The position numbers and the translations under genes were made by a program. A stretch of 64,000 nucleotides of DNA from Flavobacterium sp. (lineage in GTDB: Bacteria > Bacteroidota > Bacteroidia > Flavobacteriales > Flavobacteriaceae), in contig JADKBW010000009.1 in assembly GCA_016714905.1 (NCBI GenBank), positions 1 to 64,000 on the forward strand, in the 5' to 3' direction. The notes beneath the pieces were generated by a model that did no database searches, was not told the DNA's origin, and saw only the letters and a list, made by a program, of their open reading frames with translations. Position 1 is the first letter of the stretch. Each line of letters starts with the position of its first letter. Positions 49,075-57,512 of the stretch are shown here, one piece after another.

Positions 49075-49932
49075 TTGAAAATTACGATTGAAAATAATGA
49101 TATCACTGCACTATTTGATAGTAAAGGCGCTGAACTATGCTCCCTGAAAAGTATTGGTTCCCATCGAGAATTTATGTGGAATGGAAATCCAGACTTCTGG
49201 GGTAAACATGCACCTGTTTTATTTCCGATTGTTGGAACGTTGAAAGACAATCAATATCGTTGCAAAGGCCAATCTTACGTTCTGTCTCGTCACGGTTTTG
49301 CTCGTGATATGGAATTTGAAGTTATCGAAAAAACTGCTGATGCTGTCGTATTTTCTTTAAAATCCAATGAACAAACAAAAACAAATTACCCTTTCGATTT
49401 TGAACTTCAAATTGGTTATACTTTAACTAATAGCATTTTAAATATCGAATATAGAATTATTAATAAGATGGATGAAAGAATGCCTTTTTCGATTGGCGGA
49501 CATCCAGCATTTGCGTTGCCTGAGACCTTCAACTCGTACTCGTTAGAATTTGAAAAACCAGAGGAATTGAAAAGTTATGTTTTAGAACATGATTTACTTT
49601 CACCTACGACCGTGAATATTCCACTGTCTGATAAAACACTGCCACTCACCTATTCGTTGTTTGAAAAAGATGCGCTCATCTTCAAATCACTGAACTCTAA
49701 AAAGATTTCCATTCTTGAAGAAAGCAAACCGTTGTTGCACTTCTATTTTGAAGATTTTACAAACTTCGGGATTTGGACGAAGACAAATGCTCCCTTCATC
49801 TGCCTAGAACCGTGGCTTGGTTACTCCGATTTGACTTCAAGTGACGGCAATATCGAAAACAAAGAAGGCATTCAATTTTTGGAAGCCAATGCAACTTTTG
49901 AGTGTTCTTATTCTATTGAAATTATCTTATAA
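49075..49932 (+). CDS. Aldose 1-epimerase / mutarotase-like protein
   Basis: 285 residues, galactose mutarotase-like fold. GAELCSLKSIGSHREFMWNG, HAPVLFPIVGTLKDNQYR, SRHGFARDMEFEV, and PFSIGGHPAFALPE (with the conserved His), then ICLEPWLGYSD (catalytic Glu region). It interconverts sugar anomers or hexose-6-phosphates. The start is a TTG (49075) immediately after TTACTTTG, so the transcript may begin almost at the start codon. The GNAT gene follows after 8 bp, in the same operon. Confidence 0.85.
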   Translation: MKITIENNDITALFDSKGAELCSLKSIGSHREFMWNGNPDFWGKHAPVLFPIVGTLKDNQYRCKGQSYVLSRHGFARDMEFEVIEKTADAVVFSLKSNEQTKTNYPFDFELQIGYTLTNSILNIEYRIINKMDERMPFSIGGHPAFALPETFNSYSLEFEKPEELKSYVLEHDLLSPTTVNIPLSDKTLPLTYSLFEKDALIFKSLNSKKISILEESKPLLHFYFEDFTNFGIWTKTNAPFICLEPWLGYSDLTSSDGNIENKEGIQFLEANATFECSYSIEIIL

Positions 49933-49940
49933 ATCTGTCA

Positions 49941-50501
49941 ATGATTAACATCAATTTTGAACCATTTCCGAACTTAGAAACAAATCGATTACTGCTGCGA
50001 CGACTTGAGAATTCGGATGTTAAGGAAGTTTTTGCGTTACGGAGCAATCCTTCGACTATGAAGTTTATTCCCAGACCTTTGTTGAAAAATGATGAGGAAG
50101 CCTTAGAACATATTGCAATGATTAATGCTAAAATTGACAACAACGAAGGCATCAATTGGGCAATTACAATAAAAGGAAATCCCAATCTAATCGGAATTAT
50201 TGGTCATTTTAGAATTCAACCGCAAAACTATCGCGCGGAAATTGGCTATATGATTTTGCCAGAATATCATGGACAAGGCATTGTTGCAGAGGCAATCAAA
50301 GAAGTGGTTCGCTATGGTTTTGAAGAAATGAATTTACATTCTATCGAAGCCATTATCGACCCGAACAACCTAGCTTCGGGGCGCGTACTACAAAAAAATG
50401 GATTTGTCAAAGAAGCACATATTTTAGAAAATGAGTTCTTCGACGGAAGGTTTATCGACACGGTGATTTATTCCTTGCTGAAGAGAGACTTCAAAAAATA
50501 G
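49941..50501 (+). CDS. GNAT family N-acetyltransferase (RimJ/RimL type)
   Basis: 186 residues. ETNRLLLRRLENSDVKEVFALR is the usual start of RimJ/RimL-like enzymes. The acetyl-CoA site is seen in AEIGYMILPEYHGQGIVAEA and VVRYGFEEMNLHSIEAIIDP, with NLASGRVLQKNGFVKEA following. It acetylates a protein N-terminus or a small molecule; which one cannot be told. Second gene of a pair with the mutarotase. It converges on VF530, 4 bp between the stops. Confidence 0.87.
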   Translation: MININFEPFPNLETNRLLLRRLENSDVKEVFALRSNPSTMKFIPRPLLKNDEEALEHIAMINAKIDNNEGINWAITIKGNPNLIGIIGHFRIQPQNYRAEIGYMILPEYHGQGIVAEAIKEVVRYGFEEMNLHSIEAIIDPNNLASGRVLQKNGFVKEAHILENEFFDGRFIDTVIYSLLKRDFKK

Positions 50502-50505
50502 ATTT

Positions 50506-50736
50506 TTACTTTTCGAATTTTGGTAAAGTTTTGATATACAAATCTTCTACTTTTTTTCTCGCCCAAGGTGTTTTTCTTAAGAAAGTCAAACTTGACTTCA
50601 CACTCGGATTGTCCGTAAAGCACTTGATTTTGATGAGTTCAGATAAAGTATCAAAACCATAATAGTCGACCAATTGTTCGACTATTTTTTGTAGCGTTAC
50701 GCCGTGTAATGGATCTTTGGAAGTGTTGGGTTGCAT
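50506..50736 (-). CDS. VF530 family DNA-binding protein
   Basis: 76 residues. [37 protein letters not shown] with [21 protein letters not shown] matches the VF530 (DUF2132) family, small proteins with a DNA-binding-like fold. The start at 50736 is preferred over an in-frame ATG at 50751 because the family begins near this Met. Role unknown. Confidence 0.85.
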   Translation of the reverse strand: MQPNTSKDPLHGVTLQKIVEQLVDYYGFDTLSELIKIKCFTDNPSVKSSLTFLRKTPWARKKVEDLYIKTLPKFEK

Positions 50737-50772
50737 GAGACAAAAGTACAACTCTAAAATTGCTATTCATAA

Positions 50773-50807
50773 AAAAAACCACCAAAATAGATCTTGGTGG
50801 TTTTTTT
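50773..50807 (-). terminator. Terminator of the S8 peptidase gene
   Basis: AAAACCACCAA and TTGGTGGTTTT form an 11-bp stem with A and T runs on both sides. It lies between VF530 (leftward) and the S8 gene, just after the latter's stop. Confidence 0.85.
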
Positions 50808-50822
50808 ATTCATTGTGGAAAT

Positions 50823-52337
50823 TTACTGAACCGCCAAAAACGCATTCACATTTCCAAAACCATATTCTGAACTTCTATTAGGATAGAAATTTCCGGATTG
50901 CTTCATTTTAGTTAAAACTTGATCTCTGGTCCACGTTGGATTTTTAGACCAAACCAAAGCGGCAATTCCCGCAGTTGTTGCTGTTGCCACCGATGAACCA
51001 CCAACATAATCAGTTTGTGCATTGTAATAACTATTCACAGGGACATTTTTACCAGTTGCTGCTCTTTGCATGACGATGGTGAAATCAACTTTATTTCCGG
51101 TATGACAATCGTCGCAAGCCACAACAGTTGCTCCTTCTTTAACGCCGGTTACCGCCACAGTTTCTGTCATCCAAGCTGGGAAAATGACACCCACAAAAGT
51201 GGTAAAACTGGTAGAAGTTCCCGCAGCACAGAAGATTAGTTTGCCTTTACTGTAGGCGAGTCGAATGGCATCTACAATTTTTCCAACGGAAAAAACATAA
51301 CCCATCGACATCGAAATGATTTTTACATTGCTGTTATTGCCCAACGCGACAAAAGCTTTCTTCACGCCTTCTTGCTCTTGAAAGCCATCAATGACAACAT
51401 TGGTTGCCGCCCGATAAGTGATTAAGTTGGCATTATACGCCACGCCCACAGGTTGACCATTGTTGTTTCTTGGCGCTGTTGCTACCGACGCCATACTAGT
51501 GCCATGACCGCATAAATCGTTCGGTCCGTCAGTTGTTGTACTCCAAGGCCAAATCGAATCGATATACACACCAAATTTTTGAACCGTACGACCAGAAGAA
51601 TCTCCCGTATTGAAACTACTTCCTAGCATCGTTTGATTGGGCGAAATCCCTGTATCGATAATACCAATCGTAATGTTTCGTCCTGTGCTTAATGTCCATG
51701 CACTCGGAATGTTATGTTGGTAAAACGCCCAAGGCACTTTCGCATTCGGCGTTACCGTAGTATAATCTGAAACATTTAAGACTTGCGACTCGTAGCCGCA
51801 ACCCGATGAACTTGAACTACTAGCAGCAGCGCGCATTTGCCCGTTTTTTATCGAAACATAGCGATAATCTGCTGGCTCTATATATCGAATATACTTGCTT
51901 CTTTTTAAAGCAATAATCGTTTCTTGCTTGGTGATGATAACATTGATCAAATTTAAATCAGCGTCGGCAGAAACCAGAACTTTTTCTAATGGCTGATCTT
52001 CATAAGTCAAAATGATTTTCAACAATTCTTCTTGAATCAGTTGGTTCTTTGGACTTTTTGCACGGTCGAAATCCTTCGCCGAAGTTCCAAAACCAATCGT
52101 CATCAAATTGTTCCCATGATGTGCAGCACTCCAAATCATCTGGCTTGAGGCATCTTTCCAATCAAAATTTCCACGAGCCGTAATCGCATCATCTATGACT
52201 TTATTAACTTGTGAAGTCGTCATTGGCTCCTTTTGTGCAGCGTCAATAACGATTGGAGCGACTTCATTTTCTTCTTGATTACAAGCGCTAAAAATGGTGA
52301 TAAATAACAAGGAAAAGAGTAATACTTTATTTCTCAT
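50823..52337 (-). CDS. Subtilisin-like S8 serine peptidase, lipoprotein
   Basis: 504 residues. MRNKVLLFSLLFITIFSACNQE is a lipoprotein signal with lipobox FSAC. After a region of about 200 residues (probably an inhibitor-like propeptide), the catalytic triad appears: Asp in IGIIDTGIS (near 227), His in GHGTSMASVA (near 275), Ser in GGSSVATATTAGIAAL (near 447). Likely anchored in a membrane facing the periplasm or cell surface. It is flanked by a terminator downstream and by the divergent smpB upstream. Confidence 0.92.
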   Translation of the reverse strand: MRNKVLLFSLLFITIFSACNQEENEVAPIVIDAAQKEPMTTSQVNKVIDDAITARGNFDWKDASSQMIWSAAHHGNNLMTIGFGTSAKDFDRAKSPKNQLIQEELLKIILTYEDQPLEKVLVSADADLNLINVIITKQETIIALKRSKYIRYIEPADYRYVSIKNGQMRAAASSSSSSGCGYESQVLNVSDYTTVTPNAKVPWAFYQHNIPSAWTLSTGRNITIGIIDTGISPNQTMLGSSFNTGDSSGRTVQKFGVYIDSIWPWSTTTDGPNDLCGHGTSMASVATAPRNNNGQPVGVAYNANLITYRAATNVVIDGFQEQEGVKKAFVALGNNSNVKIISMSMGYVFSVGKIVDAIRLAYSKGKLIFCAAGTSTSFTTFVGVIFPAWMTETVAVTGVKEGATVVACDDCHTGNKVDFTIVMQRAATGKNVPVNSYYNAQTDYVGGSSVATATTAGIAALVWSKNPTWTRDQVLTKMKQSGNFYPNRSSEYGFGNVNAFLAVQ

Positions 52338-52489
52338 AAAATTGATTTTTAGTGATTTAAAGACGAAGTTAATAAATCAATTGATTCAATAATCAAATGT
52401 TAATAAAAATCTAAAAAAAGTAAAATGGCCTTTTAAAAGGAACCGCAATGAAAGGTAATATTTGCTTTTCTACAATTCATATTTTGTAG

Positions 52490-52497
52490 TATCTTTG
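52490..52497 (+). promoter_or_regulatory. -7 promoter element of smpB
   Basis: TATCTTTG ends 7 bp before the smpB ATG (52505), so the mRNA leader would be only a few nucleotides. Confidence 0.55.
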
Positions 52498-52504
52498 CGC
52501 TCCT

Positions 52505-52960
52505 ATGCTGAAAACGGTTAACATTCTAAATAAGAGAGCGCGCTTCGATTATGAAATTCTCGAAACGTATACGGCTGGAATTGTTTTAAGCGGAACTGAA
52601 ATCAAATCGATTCGGTTGGGGAAAGCAAATATCACGGAAAGTTTTTGTGAATTCAACGATGCTATGGAACTGTTCGCCATCAACACCTACATCGAAGAAT
52701 ACGCCTTCGGAAACCAATTCAATCACAAAGCCAGAAGTGAGCGAAAATTACTGCTGAATAAAAGGGAATTGAAAAGTTTGCATAAAAATGTGCAAACCAA
52801 AGGACTCACCATCATTCCACTAAAATTACATACCAACGAAAAAGGATTGGCAAAACTTGACATCGGTTTGTGTCGTGGAAAGAAAACCTACGACAAGCGC
52901 GAATCGTTGAAAGAACAAGATACCAAACGCGATTTAGATCGAATCAAAAAAAGTTTCTAA
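52505..52960 (+). CDS. smpB: SsrA-binding protein SmpB
   Basis: 151 residues. Partner of tmRNA in trans-translation, rescuing stalled ribosomes. KRARFDYEILETYTAGIVLSGTEIKSIR opens the protein, then FAINTYIEEYAFGNQFNHKARSERKLLLNKRE, and the basic C-terminal tail DTKRDLDRIKKSF, which in SmpB inserts into the mRNA channel. Its partner ssrA is not in the window. The next gene, an XRE regulator, begins 42 bp later with its own promoter. Confidence 0.96.
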   Translation: MLKTVNILNKRARFDYEILETYTAGIVLSGTEIKSIRLGKANITESFCEFNDAMELFAINTYIEEYAFGNQFNHKARSERKLLLNKRELKSLHKNVQTKGLTIIPLKLHTNEKGLAKLDIGLCRGKKTYDKRESLKEQDTKRDLDRIKKSF

Positions 52961-52969
52961 GTGTCATTA

Positions 52970-52990
52970 TTATGACTAAATTTGTCATAA
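52970..52990 (+). promoter_or_regulatory. Palindrome overlapping the promoter of the XRE gene (candidate autoregulatory operator)
   Basis: TTATGAC (52970-52976), TAAATTT, GTCATAA (52984-52990): a perfect 7-7-7 inverted repeat. Its spacer and the next base form TAAATTTG (52977-52984), the -7 element of the XRE gene. A further GTCAT half-site lies at 52963-52967. Confidence 0.6.
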
Positions 52991-53002
52991 ATCAATCCAC
53001 TT

Positions 53003-53371
53003 TTGTCCTTGCACACTTTACTCAAAAAAGCACGAGAAACCAAAGGCTTCAAAACCAGAGAAGTCGCAAATCTATTGAAGATAGACCAAGCGCTCATTAG
53101 CAAATTCGAAAACGGTCAACGCACTCCCACCAGAAAACAAGTTGAACAGTTAGCGCAATTGCTTGAAATTGATTTGGAAGTATTACTCGTAGCCTGGCTA
53201 AAAGAAAAAATCAAACAAGTCATCGCTGAAGAACCTCTTGGATTAAAAGCGCTTCAAGAAGTGGAAAGTGAACTCAATCCAACAAACGATAACAACAAAG
53301 TAGTTGATTTGCTTTTTGAAGAAATGGAAGCACTAAAAGCCAAAATGGAAGCTTTTAGAAATTCAAAATAA
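53003..53371 (+). CDS. XRE family helix-turn-helix regulator
   Basis: 122 residues. The N-terminal HTH (residues about 5-60) is LKKARETKGFKTREVANLLKIDQALISKFENG followed by RTPTRKQVEQLAQLL. A C-terminal acidic, coiled-coil-like tail (VVDLLFEEMEALKAKMEAFRNSK) may dimerise. The start is TTG at 53003; a second TTG at 53009 is equally possible. A palindrome over its promoter (52970-52990) is a plausible binding site. It follows smpB by 42 bp and converges on pcm, with 2 bp between the stops. No toxin gene is next to it. Confidence 0.82.
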   Translation: MSLHTLLKKARETKGFKTREVANLLKIDQALISKFENGQRTPTRKQVEQLAQLLEIDLEVLLVAWLKEKIKQVIAEEPLGLKALQEVESELNPTNDNNKVVDLLFEEMEALKAKMEAFRNSK

Positions 53372-53373
53372 AA

Positions 53374-54015
53374 CTAGTTTTTATTCTCCAACAAAGGCAC
53401 AAAACGAAATTCACCAAACTCATGCTTTTCAAATTGCGTTTCGTTTTTTCGAATCAATAATGTCATGACTTGATGCTCTTCACCCAACGGAATAACCAAC
53501 CTTCCTCCTATTTTTAGTTGTGCCATCAAAGGCTGTGGAATAATTGGCGCGCCTGCTGTTACAATGATACTATCAAACGGAGCGTGATTTGGCAATCCTT
53601 TATAACCATCGCCAAAAGATAAATGTTTAGGACGAATACCCAATTTTGGGAGTAAAGCTGAAGTTTGCTTAAACAACTCGGTTTGCCTTTCGATGCTATA
53701 TACTTTAGCACCCATCAAACACAAAACCGCCGTTTGATAACCTGACCCTGTTCCTATTTCTAGTACTTTGTGGTCTTTTTTTACTTCCAACAATTGACTT
53801 TGAAATGCCACCGTATAGGGCTGCGAAATGGTTTGCCCCGCTCCTATCGGAAACGCTTTGTCTTGATAGGCAAAATCTTCAAAACTCGAATTCAAGAAAA
53901 GATGTCGTGGAATTTTCTTAATCGCATCCAATACATTCTTATCTGTAATTCCTTTCTCCTTGAGCAAAGCGGCTAATTGGTTGCGAAGTCCTTGATGTTT
54001 GGCTGTATCTTTCAA
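53374..54015 (-). CDS. pcm: Protein-L-isoaspartate O-methyltransferase
   Basis: 213 residues. Repairs isoaspartyl residues in damaged proteins using SAM. HQGLRNQLAALLKEKGI begins the protein, with PRHLFLNSSFEDFAYQDKAFPIGAGQTISQPYTVAF, where the TISQPY block is the family signature, VLEIGTGSGYQTAVL (SAM motif I) and FDSIIVTAGAPIIPQPLMAQL. The frame opens at a TTG (54039), but this lies in the -7 element TATTTTTG (minus). The TTG at 54015 (MKDTAKHQGLRNQL) gives the usual length and a plausible leader. Confidence 0.93.
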   Translation of the reverse strand: MKDTAKHQGLRNQLAALLKEKGITDKNVLDAIKKIPRHLFLNSSFEDFAYQDKAFPIGAGQTISQPYTVAFQSQLLEVKKDHKVLEIGTGSGYQTAVLCLMGAKVYSIERQTELFKQTSALLPKLGIRPKHLSFGDGYKGLPNHAPFDSIIVTAGAPIIPQPLMAQLKIGGRLVIPLGEEHQVMTLLIRKNETQFEKHEFGEFRFVPLLENKN

Positions 54016-54036
54016 TGTCGAGGTTAAATTTGACGT

Positions 54037-54044
54037 CAAAAATA
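54037..54044 (-). promoter_or_regulatory. -7 promoter element of pcm
   Basis: Plus CAAAAATA reads TATTTTTG on the minus strand. It overlaps an in-frame TTG at 54039, which cannot then be the start. Confidence 0.5.
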
Positions 54045-54061
54045 AGAAAGTAATTGTAATT

Positions 54062-54199
54062 TTTAGGAGCTATTTCCTGCTATTCGCTATATCTTTTTAT
54101 GCTGAACTCGTTTCAGCATCTCCGCCACCCTATGATCACTATTTATAGATACTGAAACGAGTTCAGCATAAAAAGGATGCCGCTACTATCAGGGCTAAA
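54062..54199 (+). repeat. Intergenic hairpin repeat, copy E
   Basis: Outer arms TTTAGGAGCTATTTCCTGC and ACTATCAGGGCTAAA. The inner inverted repeat is long: TTTTTATGCTGAACTCG plus TTTCAG at 54095-54117 pairs with the CTGAAACGAGTTCAGCAT plus AAAAA region at 54152-54174. It fills the pcm to oxidoreductase gap. Confidence 0.75.
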
Positions 54200-54238
54200 A
54201 TATTGCATCAATATCCCGTTCTAATCCTAATTAATTTC

Positions 54239-54246
54239 TATTTTTG
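54239..54246 (+). promoter_or_regulatory. -7 promoter element of the Gfo/Idh/MocA gene
   Basis: TATTTTTG, 15 bp before the ATG at 54262. Confidence 0.5.
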
Positions 54247-54261
54247 TTCAAAATTTATTTT

Positions 54262-55224
54262 ATGCTAAAAGTCGGTGTTTTAGGCGCAGGCCACCTCGGA
54301 AAAATACATCTCAAATTATTACAACAATCTTCCAAATACGAACTCGTCGGATTCTATGACGAAAATCTCGAAAACGGAAAAAAAATCGCAGAAGAGTTCG
54401 GATACAAACAATTCAATACCATTGCAACGCTCATTCACGCGGTCGATGTGATTGATATCGTGACGCCCACTTTATCACACTACAAATGTGCGAAAGTCGC
54501 CATCAAATCAGGAAAACATGTTTTTATAGAAAAGCCTATTTCAAATACCGTAGCCGAAGCCGAAGAAATCATCGCCTTAGCCAAAGAATACAAAGTCAAA
54601 GGACAAGTGGGACATGTCGAGCGATTCAATCCTGCATTCATAGCCACCAAAGACATGATCGATAATCCGATGTTCATCGAATGTCATCGCTTAGCCGAAT
54701 TCAACCCGCGTGGCACGGATGTTCCCGTTGTTTTAGATTTGATGATACACGACATTGATGCAATCTTGAGCGTGGTTCATTCCAAAGTAAAAAGAATCAA
54801 CGCAAGCGGAGTGTCTGTCATTAGTGATACGCCAGATATTGCCAATGCTCGAATTGAATTCGAAAATGGCTGTGTTGCAAACCTCACTTCCAGTAGAATT
54901 TCGATGAAAAACATGCGTAAATCGCGTTTCTTCCAAAAAGACGCCTATATCTCCGTTGACTTCTTAGACAAAATTTGTGAAGTCGTGAAAATGAAAGATG
55001 CGCCCGAAACTCCTGGCGATTTCGATATGATTCTACAAAATGCCGAAGGTATCAAAAAGCAAATTTACTTTGCCAATCCAGATGTGGCACCAAATAACGC
55101 GATTTTAGACGAGTTAGAAACATTTGCAGACGCCATCAATAATAATACAACTCCAATCGTTACGCTCGAACAAGGAACGGAAGCACTTCGAGTGGCATAT
55201 CAAATTATAGATTGCTTTAAATAA
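54262..55224 (+). CDS. Gfo/Idh/MocA family NAD(P)-dependent oxidoreductase
   Basis: 320 residues. The nucleotide-binding start MLKVGVLGAGHLGKIHLKLL is a Rossmann GxGxxG, followed by DVIDIVTPTLSHYKCAK and GKHVFIEKPISNTV (EKP motif with the catalytic Lys), GQVGHVERFNPAFIA, and VLDLMIHDIDAIL with a conserved His. Members act on sugars or inositols, or reduce biliverdin-like rings; which one is not determined. The ATG at 54262 is chosen over 54244 because it begins the Rossmann strand and fits the promoter. A large inverted repeat follows the gene. Confidence 0.88.
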   Translation: MLKVGVLGAGHLGKIHLKLLQQSSKYELVGFYDENLENGKKIAEEFGYKQFNTIATLIHAVDVIDIVTPTLSHYKCAKVAIKSGKHVFIEKPISNTVAEAEEIIALAKEYKVKGQVGHVERFNPAFIATKDMIDNPMFIECHRLAEFNPRGTDVPVVLDLMIHDIDAILSVVHSKVKRINASGVSVISDTPDIANARIEFENGCVANLTSSRISMKNMRKSRFFQKDAYISVDFLDKICEVVKMKDAPETPGDFDMILQNAEGIKKQIYFANPDVAPNNAILDELETFADAINNNTTPIVTLEQGTEALRVAYQIIDCFK

Positions 55225-55233
55225 TAAAATCAA

Positions 55234-55290
55234 AACCATTAAGAAATTAAGATTAATCAAAAACTTAATTTTCTTAATTCCTTAATGGTT
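55234..55290. repeat. Large inverted repeat after the oxidoreductase gene
   Basis: AACCATTAAG (55234-55243) pairs with CTTAATGGTT (55281-55290), and AATTAAGA with TCTTAATT inside it. It is AT-rich, with no T run, and occupies most of the 87 bp before the next gene. It may be a terminator or a repeat of the species. Confidence 0.65.
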
Positions 55291-55311
55291 CAATAAAACC
55301 AAACGTAAAAA

Positions 55312-56205
55312 ATGAAAAACATAGCTGTAATAGGAGCTGGCACGATGGGAAATGGAATTGCCCACACTTTTGCTCAAAGCGGATTCACCGTAAAATTAAT
55401 CGACGTTTCTGAAAAATCTTTAGACAAAGGCATGGCGACCATCGCTGCCAATCTCGACCGGATGGTGGCCAAAGGAACCATCACGGAAGAAGACAAATTA
55501 AAAACAATTGGCAATATCATCACATATACTGACATCAAAGATGGTGTTGTTGGCGTGGACTTGGTCGTAGAAGCGGCTACCGAAAACATCGATCTAAAGC
55601 TGAACATCTTCAAACAATTGAATGAAGCTTGTTCACATGCAACAATATTAGCGACAAATACTTCTTCTATTTCAATCACGCAAATTGGCGCCGTAGTTGC
55701 GCATCCAGAAAGAGTAATCGGAATGCACTTTATGAATCCAGTGCCAATCATGAAATTGGTTGAAATCATCCGCGGATACAACACTTCCGATGAAGTGACC
55801 AAAACCATCATGGATTTGTCAGTAACTTTAGGAAAAGTTCCGGTTGAAGTCAATGACTATCCTGGCTTTGTAGCCAATAGAATCTTAATGCCGATGATCA
55901 ATGAATCGATAGAAACATTATACAATGGCGTCGCTGGCGTTTATGAAATTGACACGGTAATGAAATTAGGAATGGCGCATCCCATGGGACCATTGCAATT
56001 GGCAGACTTTATAGGTTTAGATGTTTGTTTGGCAATTTTACACGTCATGCATGACGGCTTCAAAAATCCGAAGTACGCACCTTGCCCACTCTTAGTAAAT
56101 ATGGTTCGTGCTGGGAAATTGGGCGTGAAATCAGGAGAAGGTTTTTACGATTATACTGAAAGTAAAAAAGCGGAAAAAGTCGCAAAAATGTTTTCAAATA
56201 GATAG
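55312..56205 (+). CDS. 3-Hydroxybutyryl-CoA (3-hydroxyacyl-CoA) dehydrogenase
   Basis: 297 residues. MKNIAVIGAGTMGNGIAHTFAQSG is the NAD-binding start. Then LVVEAATENIDLKLNIFKQL, ATNTSSISITQIG, HFMNPVPIMKLVEIIRG with the catalytic His, NDYPGFVANRILMPMINE, and KSGEGFYDYTESKK at the end. It oxidises 3-hydroxyacyl-CoA with NAD (or NADP) in fatty acid or butanoate metabolism. It is preceded by a large inverted repeat and followed by a heptamer array at the next start codon. Confidence 0.94.
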   Translation: MKNIAVIGAGTMGNGIAHTFAQSGFTVKLIDVSEKSLDKGMATIAANLDRMVAKGTITEEDKLKTIGNIITYTDIKDGVVGVDLVVEAATENIDLKLNIFKQLNEACSHATILATNTSSISITQIGAVVAHPERVIGMHFMNPVPIMKLVEIIRGYNTSDEVTKTIMDLSVTLGKVPVEVNDYPGFVANRILMPMINESIETLYNGVAGVYEIDTVMKLGMAHPMGPLQLADFIGLDVCLAILHVMHDGFKNPKYAPCPLLVNMVRAGKLGVKSGEGFYDYTESKKAEKVAKMFSNR

Positions 56206-56231
56206 CATTAACTAGTACGTATCGACGGAAA

Positions 56232-56259
56232 TTATCAATTATCAATTGTCAATTAACTA
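56232..56259. repeat. Heptamer tandem array touching the DUF1015 start codon
   Basis: TTATCAA, TTATCAA, TTGTCAA, TTAACTA in 7-bp register (the last unit degenerate), ending at 56259, the base before the ATG. Confidence 0.75.
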
Positions 56260-57480
56260 ATGGCTAGTATTTTTCCCTTTGAAGCGGTTCGACCTACTCG
56301 AGACAAAGTTTGTTTGGTGACTTGCCGTTCCTACGAAGAATACGTCCATGCTGAACTGGCGGCTCAATTAGACTTCAATCCCTTGTCTTTTTTACATGTA
56401 TTAAAACCTGCTTTTGTCAATCAGCAGACCATTGCTTACGAAAAAAGATACAAGCAAGTACAGCAGAAATATCAGGAATTTAAGGATGAAATCATTTTAG
56501 TCAAAGACAACAAGCCTGCTATTTATATTCATAAAATCATTACCAAAACGGAGTCATTTACTGGTATTATCGTCGGAACTTCCATTGAAGAATATCGCAA
56601 CGATATCATTCGAAAACACGAAGACACTATTGCTTTTCGAGTGCGTCTTTTAAAGGAATACATGAAATATTCCAGTTTCAATACCGAGCCCGTGTTGATG
56701 ACTTATCCAGATAACAAAACCATCGAAAACTGGATTTTCAATTGTACACAAAAACAAGCGGATTTTGAGTTTTCAACTACAAAGAAAGAAATCCATTACC
56801 TGTGGAAAATCGATGACGCACTAGAAATTAGTTGGCTGCAGAATATCTTTAAGAAAACGAACTATCTGTATATTGCTGACGGTCACCATCGTTGTGAAGC
56901 TTCAGCATTGCTTTCCGAAGAAAATGAAGATTCGGAAAATATTTCTAGAAACCATATGCTGAGTTACTTAATTTCGGAAAACAACGTCAAGATTTACGAA
57001 TACAATCGCGTGGTCAAAGACCTTAACGGGCTATCCAAAGCGGAATTTTTAGAAGCATTAAGCAAAACATTTACCATTGAAAATCTAGATCAAAGCTATA
57101 GCAGACCAATTGCAAAACATCAATTTGGAATGTACTTGGACGGTCAATACTACCAATTAAAGCTCAAGGAAGAAAATGGTGGTTTCAAATCTGAATTAGA
57201 ATCGCTTGACACCCAAATACTTTATGATAAAGTGCTGTCGAGTCTTTTGAATATTCATGATTTGAGAAACGATGAACGCATCGAATATATTTCGGGAAAA
57301 CATCCGATTCAAGTCCTAAAAGAAAAAATTGATGACGGTGAATTTGAAGTTGGATTCATATTGTTTCCGTGCGATATCAAAGAAATCAAAGTGCTAGCCG
57401 ATAATCATTACATCATGCCTCCAAAAAGTACGTATATCGAACCAAAATTCAGAAGCGGATTGGTCATTTATGAATTGTAA
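56260..57480 (+). CDS. DUF1015 family protein
   Basis: 406 residues, full length for the family. Start MASIFPFEAVRPTRDKVCLV with FPFEAVRPT the characteristic opening, YIADGHHRCEASALLSEE (the HHR-containing block) and VGFILFPCDIKEI near the end. The family (PF06245) is widespread; a SpoIVFA-like or serine-kinase-like role has been suggested elsewhere but I do not rely on it. The heptamer array directly abuts the start, and yggS begins 32 bp after the stop. Confidence 0.88.
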   Translation: MASIFPFEAVRPTRDKVCLVTCRSYEEYVHAELAAQLDFNPLSFLHVLKPAFVNQQTIAYEKRYKQVQQKYQEFKDEIILVKDNKPAIYIHKIITKTESFTGIIVGTSIEEYRNDIIRKHEDTIAFRVRLLKEYMKYSSFNTEPVLMTYPDNKTIENWIFNCTQKQADFEFSTTKKEIHYLWKIDDALEISWLQNIFKKTNYLYIADGHHRCEASALLSEENEDSENISRNHMLSYLISENNVKIYEYNRVVKDLNGLSKAEFLEALSKTFTIENLDQSYSRPIAKHQFGMYLDGQYYQLKLKEENGGFKSELESLDTQILYDKVLSSLLNIHDLRNDERIEYISGKHPIQVLKEKIDDGEFEVGFILFPCDIKEIKVLADNHYIMPPKSTYIEPKFRSGLVIYEL

Positions 57481-57512
57481 CGCATTGAATTCGATAATCT
57501 AAATCTTAAAAC

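Noticed and set aside
54016..54039. TTG at 54039 as the pcm start
   Set aside because: It lies inside the -7 element TATTTTTG; the TTG at 54015 fits family length and leader.
55374..55853. 159-codon minus-strand frame opposite the hydroxyacyl-CoA dehydrogenase
   Set aside because: Antisense shadow of a clear enzyme gene; no promoter or similarity.
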